A stretch of 64,000 bases of DNA from Amycolatopsis sp. NBC_01480 (GCF_036227205.1 NZ_CP109442.1:9300001-9364000), one strand, 5' to 3'; shown: positions 1 through 8,484, numbered from the stretch's first letter. Notes: generated by a model from the sequence alone, not told the origin. Translations and numbers: made by a program.

Positions 1-293
1 GTAGCACCGATCTCACCGCGCGCTGGGGCCCGAGGCACTCGGCCGACGCCGTGCGCGGCCGGATCGCCCAGACCCGTGAGCTGGGGTATGCCGTCAATCC
101 CGGCCTGGTCGTCGAGGGCAGCTGGGGCATGGCCGCGGCGGTGTTCGGCCCGGGCGGCGAGCCGGCGTGGGCGCTGACGCTGACCGGCGTCGAGTCCCGT
201 TTCCGCGAAGACCGGCGCGCGCAGCTGGGCGAGCTGCTGCTGAAGGAGGCCCACGCACTGACCACCGCCCTACGGCACGAGCCCCGGCCTTGA
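1..293 (+). CDS. IclR-family transcriptional regulator, C-terminal part
   Basis: The frame is open from base 3 and runs off the left edge of the window, so only about 96 residues are visible. The segment RIAQTRELGYAVNPGLVVEGSWGMAA and the following FGPGGEPAWALTLTG stretch match the effector-binding domain of IclR regulators, which bind small ligands and repress or activate a neighbouring catabolic gene. The HTH lies outside the window. The gene ends at TGA 291-293; a scrap of an aminotransferase gene and a hairpin terminator follow. Family assignment is from motif resemblance only. Confidence 0.75.
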   Translation, partial: STDLTARWGPRHSADAVRGRIAQTRELGYAVNPGLVVEGSWGMAAAVFGPGGEPAWALTLTGVESRFREDRRAQLGELLLKEAHALTTALRHEPRP

Positions 294-294
294 C

Positions 295-408
295 GTGAAG
301 ACGTCACTTCTCACCGGCCCCGGCGGGGATGTGCTGAAGGTCTGCCCACCCCTGGTCTGGACGACGGCCCACGCCAACCAACTCCACGAAGCCCTGCCAC
401 AACACTGA
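295..408 (+). pseudogene. Class III aminotransferase remnant (last ~37 codons)
   Basis: Immediately after the IclR stop, an in-frame stretch from GTG 295 to TGA 406 reads GPGGDVLKVCPPLVWTTAHANQLHEAL. This is the C-terminal signature of class III PLP aminotransferases (family pattern: NVLKIRPPLVF, then HADxLxxAL). Nothing of the catalytic domain precedes it, because the IclR gene occupies the upstream sequence. I infer a truncated gene left by a deletion; a free-standing 37-residue protein is unlikely. Confidence 0.5.
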
Positions 409-441
409 GACCCGCTCCGTCCACAACAGACAGAGCGGGTC
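409..441. terminator. Hairpin between convergent genes
   Basis: GACCCGCTC (409-417) and GAGCGGGTC (433-441) form a perfect 9-bp stem with a 15-base loop. It sits between the rightward aminotransferase remnant and the leftward P450 stop at 448, so it can end transcription from either side. No U-tract is visible, as is common in actinomycetes. Confidence 0.5.
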
Positions 442-447
442 CTCAGC

Positions 448-1671
448 TCACCAAGTCACCGGAAGCTCATACACCCCATACACCGACCCGTCGTGCTTGA
501 ACGGGATATCCGCGAGATCCCCCGCCAACGCCAGCGTCGGGATGCGGCGGTAGAGCGTGCTGTACACGATCTGCAGCTCCAGCCGCGCGAGTTGCTGGCC
601 GAGGCATTGGTGCACGCCGAAGCCGAAGGCCACATGGCGGTGGGCGTCGCGGGTGATGTCGAGGCGGTCCGGGTCTTCGAAGACGCTCGTGTCGCGGTTG
701 GCGATGTCGTTGGCCAGGATCAGGCCCTCGCCGGCACGGACGACCTCGCCGCCGACCTCGATGTCCTCGACCACCGCGCGGCGCCGGCCGTTGTGCGTGA
801 TGTTCAGGTACCGCAACAGTTCCTCGGTGGCCGAGGCGACCAGCTTCGGATCGTCGGACGAGCGCAGCAGCGCCAGCTGGTCCGGGTGCTCCAGCAGCGC
901 GAGCGTGCCGAGCGCGATCATGTTCGCGGTGGTCTCGTGGCCCGCGATGAGCAGCAGCACGCCCATCTGTGCCGCCTCGGCGCGGGTCAGCTCCCCCGCG
1001 GTCACCCGGACGGCCAGCCCGGACAGCAGATCGTCAGCCGGGTTTGCCTCCTTCTCACCCACCAGCCGTTCCAGATAGCCGGAAAGCGCCGCGTGGCCCG
1101 CCATCCGCTCTTCGTGGCTGGCGGCGCGCCGGACGATCACCTTGCTGTTCTCCTGGAAGAAATCGTGGTCGCTGTAGGGCACCCCGAGCAGCTCGCAGAT
1201 CACCAGCGAGGGCACCGGCAGCGCGAACGCCTCGACCAGGTCCACCGGCCGGGGACCGGCCAGCAGCTCGTCGATCCGGTCGTCGACGATCTGCTGGATG
1301 GCCGGGCGCATCGCCGCGACCCGCCGCATCGAAAACGGCGCGGTCACCATGCGGCGCAGGCGATTGTGCTCCGGGTCGTCCATCAGGATGAAGCTGATCC
1401 GGGAGCCGCCGTCCTTGGGCAGCGGCGCCGGGCTCGGGTAGCCGGGCGTGGCGATATCGGCGCTCACCCGCGAGTCGGACAGCAGCGCCCGCTGCTCGGC
1501 GTACCGGGTCACCAGCCACGGGGTGCTGCCGTCCCAGAGCCGGACCCGCGTGAGCGCGGACTCCTCCTGCTTGGCCCGCGCGGCAGGCGGCGGGTCGAAC
1601 GGACGGCCCGCCGCCCGCTCCATCGGGAAGTCCGGCACCTCGGCCGGGCTCGTGTCGACCGTGCTGGTCAT
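448..1671 (-). CDS. Cytochrome P450, CYP105-like
   Basis: A 407-residue soluble heme monooxygenase. The I-helix oxygen-activation motif AGHETT lies near residue 242, the K-helix ExxR motif is EELLR near 283, and the heme loop FGFGVHQCLG places the thiolate cysteine near 353. The N-terminal EVPDFPMERAAGRPFDPPP is the usual CYP105 opening. ATG 1671 is chosen because the sequence upstream does not resemble a P450. It is the last gene of a leftward operon with a TetR regulator and a 3Fe-4S ferredoxin, its likely electron donor. CYP105 enzymes hydroxylate varied xenobiotics and secondary metabolites; the substrate cannot be told here. Confidence 0.92.
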   Translation of the reverse strand: MTSTVDTSPAEVPDFPMERAAGRPFDPPPAARAKQEESALTRVRLWDGSTPWLVTRYAEQRALLSDSRVSADIATPGYPSPAPLPKDGGSRISFILMDDPEHNRLRRMVTAPFSMRRVAAMRPAIQQIVDDRIDELLAGPRPVDLVEAFALPVPSLVICELLGVPYSDHDFFQENSKVIVRRAASHEERMAGHAALSGYLERLVGEKEANPADDLLSGLAVRVTAGELTRAEAAQMGVLLLIAGHETTANMIALGTLALLEHPDQLALLRSSDDPKLVASATEELLRYLNITHNGRRRAVVEDIEVGGEVVRAGEGLILANDIANRDTSVFEDPDRLDITRDAHRHVAFGFGVHQCLGQQLARLELQIVYSTLYRRIPTLALAGDLADIPFKHDGSVYGVYELPVTW

Positions 1672-1732
1672 CGTGTGCTCCCAAGGGGTTTCGCGGACCT
1701 GGTATGACCTTTGTGGACGGTTGCGAGACGGC

Positions 1733-1933
1733 TCACGCGGTTTCGGCGACGGTGATCGCCGCCGCCGGGCAGACGTTCGCGGCCTCGCGGACCGCGGCGT
1801 GGAACCCCTCGGCCGGCGCCGCTTCGAGCAGCACCACGACGCCGTCGTCCTCCCGCTGGTCGAACACCTCCGGGACGAGCAGCACACAGGTGCCCGCGCC
1901 GCAGCACCGGTCTTCGTCGACAGTGACCTTCAT
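1733..1933 (-). CDS. Ferredoxin, 3Fe-4S type (P450 redox partner)
   Basis: A 66-residue protein beginning MKVTVDEDRCCGAGTC, with the downstream cysteine in NVCPAAAI. Three cluster cysteines and a replaced fourth position are typical of the 3Fe-4S ferredoxins that deliver electrons to actinomycete P450s. Its ATG at 1933 overlaps the TetR stop by four bases (ATGA), implying translational coupling, and the P450 starts 61 bases downstream. The three genes form one transcription unit. Confidence 0.9.
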   Translation of the reverse strand: MKVTVDEDRCCGAGTCVLLVPEVFDQREDDGVVVLLEAAPAEGFHAAVREAANVCPAAAITVAETA

Positions 1934-2613
1934 CGTTGTTTCTCTCCTTCGGTTTCCACACCACCACGGGCGGGTGTCGACGGGGCCAGCCACAAGCCGG
2001 CCAGCGCGTTGATCAGTCCGGTGCCGGCGTCGGGCCAGCTGCCGCGCACGGTCGGGGCGCCCTCGGCGAGCGCGCGCTCCCGCTCGGCCCACATGTGCAC
2101 CATCAGCTGACGGGTCATGCCGGCGCGCTCGGCCCACACCTGCGGCGGCAGCTCGGGCAGGCATCCCTTGAGCCCGCGCAGGACCCGGTGCATCGCCGGC
2201 GCGCCAAGGCTTTCCTCGACCATGATCACCCGCAACGCCGGGTCGGTCATCACCTGCGCGCCGAACCGCGCGAACCAGGTCGGCGCCGGCAGCGCGTCCA
2301 GGTGATCGGTGACCGGGCGCACCAGGCAGGCCAGCCAGTCGCGCACCGGGGCCGAGCCGTCCAGCGCGTCGGCCATCCGGGCGCGCCGCCGTTCGATCGG
2401 CCCGCTGTGCTTGTGCGCGATCGCGCGCACCAGGTCGGCCTTGGTGCCGAAGTGGTAGCCGACCGCGGCGTTGTTGCCCTGCCCGGCGGCCTCGCTGATC
2501 TGCCGGTTCGAAACCGCGTACATGCCGTGCTCGGCGAACAGCCGCTCGGCCGTCTCCAGAATCAGCTCACGCGTCGGCCCGGAGCGCTCCGCGACTTTCA
2601 GGCGCACGGTCAC
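1930..2613 (-). CDS. TetR-family regulator of the P450 operon
   Basis: 227 residues with an N-terminal TetR HTH (TRELILETAERLFAEHGMYAVSNRQISEAAGQGNNAAVGYHFGTKADLV) and a C-terminal ligand-binding domain resembling the TetR_C group found beside P450 and MFS genes. GTG 2613 is the likely start. It heads the TetR-ferredoxin-P450 operon and is divergent from an MFS exporter; the 24-bp palindrome in between is its probable operator. A drug or metabolite sensor controlling oxidation and export together is the natural reading, by inference. Confidence 0.88.
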   Translation of the reverse strand: MTVRLKVAERSGPTRELILETAERLFAEHGMYAVSNRQISEAAGQGNNAAVGYHFGTKADLVRAIAHKHSGPIERRRARMADALDGSAPVRDWLACLVRPVTDHLDALPAPTWFARFGAQVMTDPALRVIMVEESLGAPAMHRVLRGLKGCLPELPPQVWAERAGMTRQLMVHMWAERERALAEGAPTVRGSWPDAGTGLINALAGLWLAPSTPARGGVETEGEKQR

Positions 2614-2732
2614 CCTCGCCGCTCTCGCGGTCCGCCGGCGGTGAGGTTCCGGCGCGACTCCTCGGTCCGCTCCACCGTGTGTCCTCCTCCATCCCGGCCT
2701 CGAGTTCGTGATCAGTCAACCGGCTCTGCTAG

Positions 2733-2756
2733 CTTAAGTCAAGCAGTTGACTTAAG
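2733..2756. promoter_or_regulatory. Palindromic operator between TetR and MFS genes
   Basis: CTTAAGTCAA (2733-2742), spacer GCAG and TTGACTTAAG (2747-2756) make a perfect 10-bp inverted repeat. Size and symmetry fit a TetR dimer site, and an extra AGTCAAC half-site lies at 2714-2720. It is the most AT-rich stretch of an otherwise GC-rich gap and contains TTGACT, which could serve as a -35 box for either direction. Confidence 0.7.
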
Positions 2757-2805
2757 TTGGCAGAGCACTCTCCGACGTACTCCCCGACCTCCCGGAGGCC
2801 TTCCC

Positions 2806-4239
2806 ATGCCCGAGCCCGCCGCCGCCCGCCGGCCGAACCTGGTCGTCGCGGTGCTGGCCTTCGCCGGGATCGTGGTGTCGCTGATGCAGACGCTGGTGAT
2901 CCCGCTGATCCCCCAGCTCCCCCGGCTGCTGCACGCCTCGCCGTCCGACACCACCTGGGCGATCACCGCGACCCTGCTCGCGGGCGCCGTGGCCACGCCG
3001 ACCATGGGCCGTCTGGGCGACATGTACGGCAAACGGCGCCTGCTACTGGCCAGCCTGGTCCTGCTGGTGGCGGGCTCGGCGGTCGGCGCGATGAGCGACT
3101 CCCTGGTCCCGATGGTCGCCGGCCGCGCCCTGCAAGGACTGGCCGCGGGCGTGATCCCGCTGGGCATCAGCATCATGCGCGACGAATTGCCGGCCGAACG
3201 GCTGGGCTCGGCGACCGCGTTGATGAGCGCTTCGCTCGGCGTCGGCGGCGCGCTCGGCCTGCCCGCTGCGGCATTGCTGGCCGAACGCGCGGACTGGCAC
3301 CTGCTGTTCTGGGTCTCGGCCGGGCTCGGCGCCGTCGCGCTGGCACTGGTGGCAACGATCGTGCCGGAATCGCGGGTCCGCACCGGCGGCCGGTTCGACC
3401 TGGCCGGCGCGGCCGGGCTGTCGGTCGCGCTGGTCGGCCTGCTGCTGGGCATCTCGCAGGGCGCGGACTGGGGCTGGGGCAGCCCGCTGACGATCGGCCT
3501 GTTCGCCGGCGCGCTGGCGGTGCTGCTGGTCTGGGGCCGCTGGGAGCTGCGCGCCCGGCAGCCGCTGGTCGACCTGCGCACCAGCGCGCGGCGGCAGGTG
3601 CTGCTGACCAACCTGGCATCCGCGGTGTTCGGCTTCGCGATGTTCGCGATGTCGCTGGTGCTCCCGCAGTTGCTGCAGCTGCCCGCGTCGACCGGTTACG
3701 GCCTGGGCCAGTCGATGCTGGCCGTCGGTTTGGTGATGGCACCTTCGGGGCTGGTGATGATGGCGGTAGCACCGCTGTCCGCGCGCATCTCCCGCGCCCG
3801 CGGGCCGCGGACGACGTTGATGCTGGGCGCTTTTGTCGTGGCGCTCGGGTACGGGGTGAACATCGTGCTGATGACCGAAACCTGGCACCTGGTGCTCGTG
3901 TCCAGCGTCATCGGCGCGGGCATCGGACTGGCCTACGGATCGATGCCGGCGCTGGTGATGGGCGCGGTCCCGGTGTCCGAAACCGCGGCCGCCAACAGCC
4001 TCAACACGCTGATGCGGTCGATCGGCACGTCGGTCTCCAGCGCGGTGTCCGGGGTGGTGCTGGCCCAGCTGACGATCACCGCCGGCGGCGCGATTTTCCC
4101 GTCACAGAGCGGTTTCCGCCTGGTGATGGCGATCGGCGCCGCGTCCGCACTGCTGGCGCTGGCCATCATTTCCTTCGTGCCGCGCCGGACGCCTTCACCG
4201 GCCGCCGCGGCCCAGGTTCCGGCGGTGGCGTTGAACTGA
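2806..4239 (+). CDS. MFS drug exporter, DHA2 (14-TM) family
   Basis: 477 residues of alternating hydrophobic segments consistent with 14 membrane helices. The motif-A loop between helices 2 and 3 reads GRLGDMYGKRRLLL, and GALGLPAAALLAERADWHLLFWV is the antiporter-type motif C region of EmrB/QacA proteins. ATG 2806 follows CCGGAGG at 2792-2798. Such proteins use the proton gradient to export drugs or natural products. It is divergent from the TetR-P450 operon and shares its operator. Its last 74 bases overlap the end of the convergent LysR gene. Confidence 0.92.
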   Translation: MPEPAAARRPNLVVAVLAFAGIVVSLMQTLVIPLIPQLPRLLHASPSDTTWAITATLLAGAVATPTMGRLGDMYGKRRLLLASLVLLVAGSAVGAMSDSLVPMVAGRALQGLAAGVIPLGISIMRDELPAERLGSATALMSASLGVGGALGLPAAALLAERADWHLLFWVSAGLGAVALALVATIVPESRVRTGGRFDLAGAAGLSVALVGLLLGISQGADWGWGSPLTIGLFAGALAVLLVWGRWELRARQPLVDLRTSARRQVLLTNLASAVFGFAMFAMSLVLPQLLQLPASTGYGLGQSMLAVGLVMAPSGLVMMAVAPLSARISRARGPRTTLMLGAFVVALGYGVNIVLMTETWHLVLVSSVIGAGIGLAYGSMPALVMGAVPVSETAAANSLNTLMRSIGTSVSSAVSGVVLAQLTITAGGAIFPSQSGFRLVMAIGAASALLALAIISFVPRRTPSPAAAAQVPAVALN

Positions 4240-5146
4240 CCCCGCTGCCGAACAGGGTGCGGCAGCAGTCCAGGAACGCCTCCGCGCGCCGGGTCAGGCG
4301 GGCGCCCGCGGCCCAGCCCAGCACCACGGGCGTGGTCGGCACACGGTCGCGGATCGGGAGGACGTGCAGGGGCAGGCCCTCCACCGAGACGTCGACCGGC
4401 GGGCGCTGCACGGCGAGCGAATAACCCAGCCCGCGCGCGACCATCGCGCGGGCCAGCTCGAAGCTGCCCGCGCGGTGCGCCACCCGCATCTCGACCCCGG
4501 CCGCGTCGAACACCGAGCGGAAGTACCGGGTGCTGGGCGGCACGTCGAGCAGGATCAGCGGCTCGTCCGCGAGATCGCGCAGTGCCACGGACTTCCGCCG
4601 GCCGAGCCGGTGCCCGGCGGGCAGCAGGACGGCCGGCGGCCGGTCGTGCAGCACGGCCATTTCGATCCCTGGCACCAAATCCTGCCGGTACAGGAAGGCC
4701 AGCTCGCACGTGCCGTCGAGCAGTTGTGCTTGCAGTTCCGCCAAGGTCCCCTCGACGAACTCCACCGCCACCCCGGGCTGTTCGGCGCGGAAGGCGGCGA
4801 TCGCGGCGGGCAGGTGCAGGGCCGCGATCGGCGCGTAACAGCCGATGCGCAGCCGCCCCGCCGGCTCGCGGCCGAGGCGCCGGGCCCCCGCGGTCAGCTC
4901 GGTGACGGCGCCGAGCACCGCCCGCGCCTCGGCGACGACCTGCCGTCCCGCGGGCGTCAGCGCGGTGCCGCGACGCGGGCCGCGGATGACCAGCCCGGCG
5001 TCCAGCACCCGTTCCAGCTCCGCGACCGCCAGCGAGACGGCGGACTGCGAGACGTGGCAGCGCGCCGCCGCCGCGGTCATCCCGCCGGTCTCCGCGATGG
5101 CGACCAGGTATTCGAGCTGGCGGAGCGAAACCGGGGGAAGACTCAT
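4166..5146 (-). CDS. LysR-family transcriptional regulator
   Basis: 326 residues. The winged HTH (LRQLEYLVAIAETGGMTAAAARCHVSQSAVSLAVAELE) is at residues 8-46, followed by the periplasmic-binding-like effector domain. ATG 5146 faces a nitroreductase gene across a 72-base gap, the standard arrangement for a LysR activator and its target. The last 24 codons lie inside the coding region of the convergent MFS gene, so its tail (PPPEPGPRRPVKASGAARRK) is probably unstructured extension past the family's usual end near residue 300. Confidence 0.9.
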   Translation of the reverse strand: MSLPPVSLRQLEYLVAIAETGGMTAAAARCHVSQSAVSLAVAELERVLDAGLVIRGPRRGTALTPAGRQVVAEARAVLGAVTELTAGARRLGREPAGRLRIGCYAPIAALHLPAAIAAFRAEQPGVAVEFVEGTLAELQAQLLDGTCELAFLYRQDLVPGIEMAVLHDRPPAVLLPAGHRLGRRKSVALRDLADEPLILLDVPPSTRYFRSVFDAAGVEMRVAHRAGSFELARAMVARGLGYSLAVQRPPVDVSVEGLPLHVLPIRDRVPTTPVVLGWAAGARLTRRAEAFLDCCRTLFGSGVSSTPPPEPGPRRPVKASGAARRK

Positions 5147-5218
5147 GAGCCGAGCTTATGGGCCGGCCGAGTTTTCCGAACTGGACCAATGCGCCGGACG
5201 CGTGCGAGTGTCGAGGAC

Positions 5219-5902
5219 GTGCCCAGAACCCACAGCCACCCCTTCGTCCCCTACTCGCCGCAACGCCTTTCGGACGGCGAAGGGCTGCGGCGCGGCCGGG
5301 AGCTGCACGAGCACCTCGACGCCCGCCGTTCGGTGCGGTGGTTCTCCCCCGAGCCCGTGCCGCTGGCCGCGATCCAGACCGCCGTGCGCGTCGCCAACAC
5401 GGCGCCGAGCGGGGCCCACCACCAGCCGTGGACCTTCGCCGCCACAAGGGATCCCGCGCTCAAGCGCCAGGTTCGGGCAGGCGCCGAGGAAGAGGAGCGC
5501 CGGTTCTACCGCGAGCGCTCCGCCCCGCAGTGGCACCACGCGCTCGCCCCGCTGGAAACCAATGAGGACAAGGAATTCCTGGAAGTCGCACCGTGGCTGG
5601 TGGTGGCCTTCGCGCAGAAGAGCACCCCGCGGCCGGACGGCGGGCTGCGCAAGAACTACTACGTCTCCGAGAGCGTCGGCATCGCCTGCGGCCTGTTCAT
5701 CACGGCCCTGCACACGATGGGCCTGGCCACGCTCACCCACACGCCCAGCCCGATGGCGTTCCTGACCGGGCTGTTCGGCCGCCCGGCCACCGAGCGGCCG
5801 TTCATCCTGTTCCCGGTCGGCCACCCCGCCGACGACTGCGAAGTGCCGGACCTGCGGCGCAAACCGCTGTCCGAAGCGCTGGTCGTCGTCGGCGAGGCGT
5901 GA
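5219..5902 (+). CDS. Nitroreductase-family FMN oxidoreductase
   Basis: About 227 residues of the nitroreductase fold: FMN phosphate-binding RRSVRWFS near residue 33, NTAPSGAHHQPWTF near 62, and the C-terminal LGATxTHTP-like segment LATLTHTPSPMAFL. These enzymes reduce nitroaromatics, quinones or enones with NAD(P)H; this subgroup includes iodotyrosine-deiodinase-like members. GTG 5219 is preferred because homologues open shortly before HPFVPYSPQRL, but ATG 5189 is in frame. It is divergent from the LysR gene that probably controls it and ends 7 bases from the convergent synthetase. Confidence 0.85.
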   Translation: MPRTHSHPFVPYSPQRLSDGEGLRRGRELHEHLDARRSVRWFSPEPVPLAAIQTAVRVANTAPSGAHHQPWTFAATRDPALKRQVRAGAEEEERRFYRERSAPQWHHALAPLETNEDKEFLEVAPWLVVAFAQKSTPRPDGGLRKNYYVSESVGIACGLFITALHTMGLATLTHTPSPMAFLTGLFGRPATERPFILFPVGHPADDCEVPDLRRKPLSEALVVVGEA

Positions 5903-5909
5903 GACCGGG

Positions 5910-7562
5910 TTACGCGGTCAGGGCCGCGAACCGCCGCAGCGTCTCCTCCTGGCCCAGGGCCTGGGTGATGGAGTGCAGGTCGGGGCTGCGGGTGGAGCCG
6001 GTGATCGCGATCCGGATGATCTGCGAAGCCTCACGGATCGAGCCGGGGAACGCGTCCGGGTCCTTCTTGAACTCCTTGGCGTTGCGGGCGAAACCGTGCT
6101 TGGCCGCGACGTCGCGGATCTGCTGGAACCACTCCTGCCCGTCGTCGAGCTGCTGGTAGTTCGCGACGAAGTCGGCGGCGACCGCGCGCACCACCTCGGG
6201 CGCGACGCCGAGCGCGGTGATCCGCTCGTCGTCCGGCCCGGTCACGGCCGCGTGCAGCTGCGGGAAGAAGAACCCATACACGGCACGGAACTCGCCCCAC
6301 CGCTTGAGGTCCTTGCGCGGGTTCTCCGCCCCTTCACGCTCGACGGCCAGCGCGCGCAGCGCCAGCTCCGGCTCGGCGTCCAGCACCGCGAGCAGCTCGG
6401 GGTCGAACTGCCCGGCCCACGCGCGCACGGCGTCGAGGATGTCCTGCCCGGACAGGGTGGCGATGTGGTCGGCGGCGATGTCGTCGAGCTTGACCAGGTC
6501 GACCAGCGGACCGGCGACGCCGCACTCCTCCAGCCGGATCGGCTCGGCCAGCGCCTGCTCCAGCGGCAGCTCGGCGAGACGACCGTTCGCGAGCCCGCGC
6601 AGGTAGTACAGGACCGCGTCGGCCGGGTAGCCGGACTCGATGTAGAAGTCGACCGACGCCTCCGGGTCCTTGCGCTTGGACAGCTTGCGCTTGCTGCCGC
6701 CCTCCTGCTTCATCAGCGGGGCGATGTGCGCGTAGGTGATCGGCTCGAAGCCCAGCGCGTCGAACAGCTGCTGGTGCACCGGCACCGAGGAGATCCACTC
6801 GTCGCCGCGGATGACCAGGTTGACGCGCATCAGGTGGTCGTCGACCGCGTGCGCGAAGTGGTAGGTCGGCAGCCGCGGGCTCTGCTCGGAGCTCTTGAGG
6901 ATCACCACGTCGTTGCGGTTGGCCTCGGCCTCGATCGTGCCGCGGATGGCGTCGGTGAACCGCACCCGGGCGCCGGTGTCGTCGGGCGCGCGGAAGCGCA
7001 CCACCCACGGCTCGCCGGCGTCGAGCTTGGCCTGCACGTCGGCCGGCTCGGCGTCGCGCCAGAGGGCCCACGAGCCGTAGTAGCCGGTGGGCAGCTTGGT
7101 CGCCTGCTGGCGGGAGGTGATCGACGCCAGCTCGTCCTTGGTGGCGAAGTCGATGTACGCGCGGCCCTCGCGCAGCAGGTGCCGGACGTAGCTGAGGTAG
7201 ATCTCCTCGCGCGCCGACTGCTGGTACGGCCCGTAGTCGCCGCCGCGGGCGATGTCCTCGTCGGCGGCCAGGCGGAAGTAGGCGAAGCCGCGCTCGAACT
7301 GCTCCACGGCGCCCTCGACCTCGCGCGACTGGTCGGTGTCCTCGACCCGCACCAGGTACCGGCCGTCGGAGCGGCGCGCCACGTCCTGGTCGATGGTGGC
7401 GGTGTAGATGCCGCCGATGTGCACGAACCCGGTCGGCGACGGGCCGAACCGCGTCACCTTCGCGCCGTCGGCCAGCGGCCGCGCCGGGTAGCGCTGCTCC
7501 CAGTGCTCGGGCTCGGGCAGGTCCGCGGGGAACAGGGCATCGATGACGGCTCGGTCCAGCAT
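5910..7562 (-). CDS. Glutamate--tRNA ligase, Firmicutes-like type
   Basis: 550 residues. Class I synthetase signatures are GPSPTGFVHIGG (HIGH region, near residue 46) and KLSKRKD (KMSKS equivalent, near 290), with VRVEDTDQSREVEG in between. The opening LFPADLPEPEHWEQRYPARPL before the HIGH motif, and a length near 550, match the GluRS type common in clostridia rather than the roughly 490-residue actinobacterial GltX that begins close to the HIGH motif. It is therefore probably a second GluRS. ATG 7562 has GGAG 11 bases upstream; GTG 7574 would overlap that SD. The cognate tRNA or self-resistance role cannot be judged here. Confidence 0.85.
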   Translation of the reverse strand: MLDRAVIDALFPADLPEPEHWEQRYPARPLADGAKVTRFGPSPTGFVHIGGIYTATIDQDVARRSDGRYLVRVEDTDQSREVEGAVEQFERGFAYFRLAADEDIARGGDYGPYQQSAREEIYLSYVRHLLREGRAYIDFATKDELASITSRQQATKLPTGYYGSWALWRDAEPADVQAKLDAGEPWVVRFRAPDDTGARVRFTDAIRGTIEAEANRNDVVILKSSEQSPRLPTYHFAHAVDDHLMRVNLVIRGDEWISSVPVHQQLFDALGFEPITYAHIAPLMKQEGGSKRKLSKRKDPEASVDFYIESGYPADAVLYYLRGLANGRLAELPLEQALAEPIRLEECGVAGPLVDLVKLDDIAADHIATLSGQDILDAVRAWAGQFDPELLAVLDAEPELALRALAVEREGAENPRKDLKRWGEFRAVYGFFFPQLHAAVTGPDDERITALGVAPEVVRAVAADFVANYQQLDDGQEWFQQIRDVAAKHGFARNAKEFKKDPDAFPGSIREASQIIRIAITGSTRSPDLHSITQALGQEETLRRFAALTA

Positions 7563-7730
7563 GGGCGTCGGCACTCCGGGCGGCTCTCGGTCGGGCAGGG
7601 CGGGGGAACGCCCATCAGCCTATCTCCGCCGGTCGGCGGCCGTCCGGGCACCGTCAGCCGCCCGGCCGCCCACTCCGGCCGCCCACTCGCCCCACTCCGG
7701 CCGCCCGGCTCGCCTTCCGGCCGCCCTCGG

Positions 7731-7781
7731 CTCTGAAGGCCACCTTCAGGGTCCGACATGCCCTCAAGGTGGCCTTCAGAG
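7731..7781. terminator. Long hairpin repeat upstream of gltX-like gene
   Basis: Two 21-base arms (7731-7751 and 7761-7781) pair with one mismatch around a 9-base loop. The core AAGGCCACCTT recurs in inverse orientation. It lies just past the leftward GntR stop at 7792, so it can terminate the threonine-synthase/GntR unit before gltX. It resembles the dispersed palindromes seen elsewhere in the window in style, not in exact sequence. Confidence 0.6.
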
Positions 7782-7791
7782 CACGCCGGGG

Positions 7792-8442
7792 TCACTGCGG
7801 CAGTGCGGTTTCCAGCGCCCGGATCACCTGCGCCAGGTGCCGCCGGGTGGCCTGCTCGGCGGCCGCGGTGTCACCGGAACGCAGGGCGTCGAGGATCTCC
7901 CGATGCTCGCCGAGGCTGGCCTCCGGACGGCCGGGCACGGAGACGGTCACGTTCTGCCCGAGCTGCAACTGCGCGCCGAGCAGGTCGGCGATCGCCAGGA
8001 GACGACGGTTCGGCGAGGCCTGCCAGATCAGCGCGTGGAACTCGCGGTCCAGCTCGGCGTAACGGCCGATGTCGCCGTCTTCCAGCGCGATCCGCTGGCC
8101 GTCGAGCAGCTCGCCGAGCCGGGCCAGCAGCTCCGGCGGCCGGCTGCGGGCGAGGTCGCGGGCGGCGAGGGTGTCCACGGCGGAGCGCAGCTCGTAGAGG
8201 TCACGCAGGTCCGCGACGGTCAGCTCGGCGACGAAGTAGCCCGAATGCGGCCGGGAAACCAGGAAACCCTCGCGTTCCAGGATCGCCAGCGCGGCCTTCA
8301 CCGGCGTCGGCGAGATGCCGAGCCGCTCGCTCAGCGGCCGCACGGTGACGCGTTCGCCGGGCCTCAGCTCGCGCGTCAGCACTGCTTCTCGAACCGCCGC
8401 GTACGCCGCGCGGACCAGGCTGCCCGCTTCGGGAGCGTCCAT
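7792..8442 (-). CDS. GntR-family regulator, FCD subfamily
   Basis: 216 residues: an N-terminal winged HTH (AYAAVREAVLTRELRPGERVTVRPLSERLGISPTPVKAALAILEREGFL) and an all-helical FCD ligand domain with the metal-binding pattern (DREFHALIWQASPNRRLL, then GEHREILDAL and RHLAQVI). FCD regulators sense carboxylic acids. It starts 42 bases after the threonine-synthase-like gene on the same strand, so it is probably co-transcribed and may autoregulate that unit. Confidence 0.88.
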   Translation of the reverse strand: MDAPEAGSLVRAAYAAVREAVLTRELRPGERVTVRPLSERLGISPTPVKAALAILEREGFLVSRPHSGYFVAELTVADLRDLYELRSAVDTLAARDLARSRPPELLARLGELLDGQRIALEDGDIGRYAELDREFHALIWQASPNRRLLAIADLLGAQLQLGQNVTVSVPGRPEASLGEHREILDALRSGDTAAAEQATRRHLAQVIRALETALPQ

Positions 8443-8484
8443 CCGTCTCGCGCCTCCTCCCGGCGATCAGATCCAATCCCGGTC

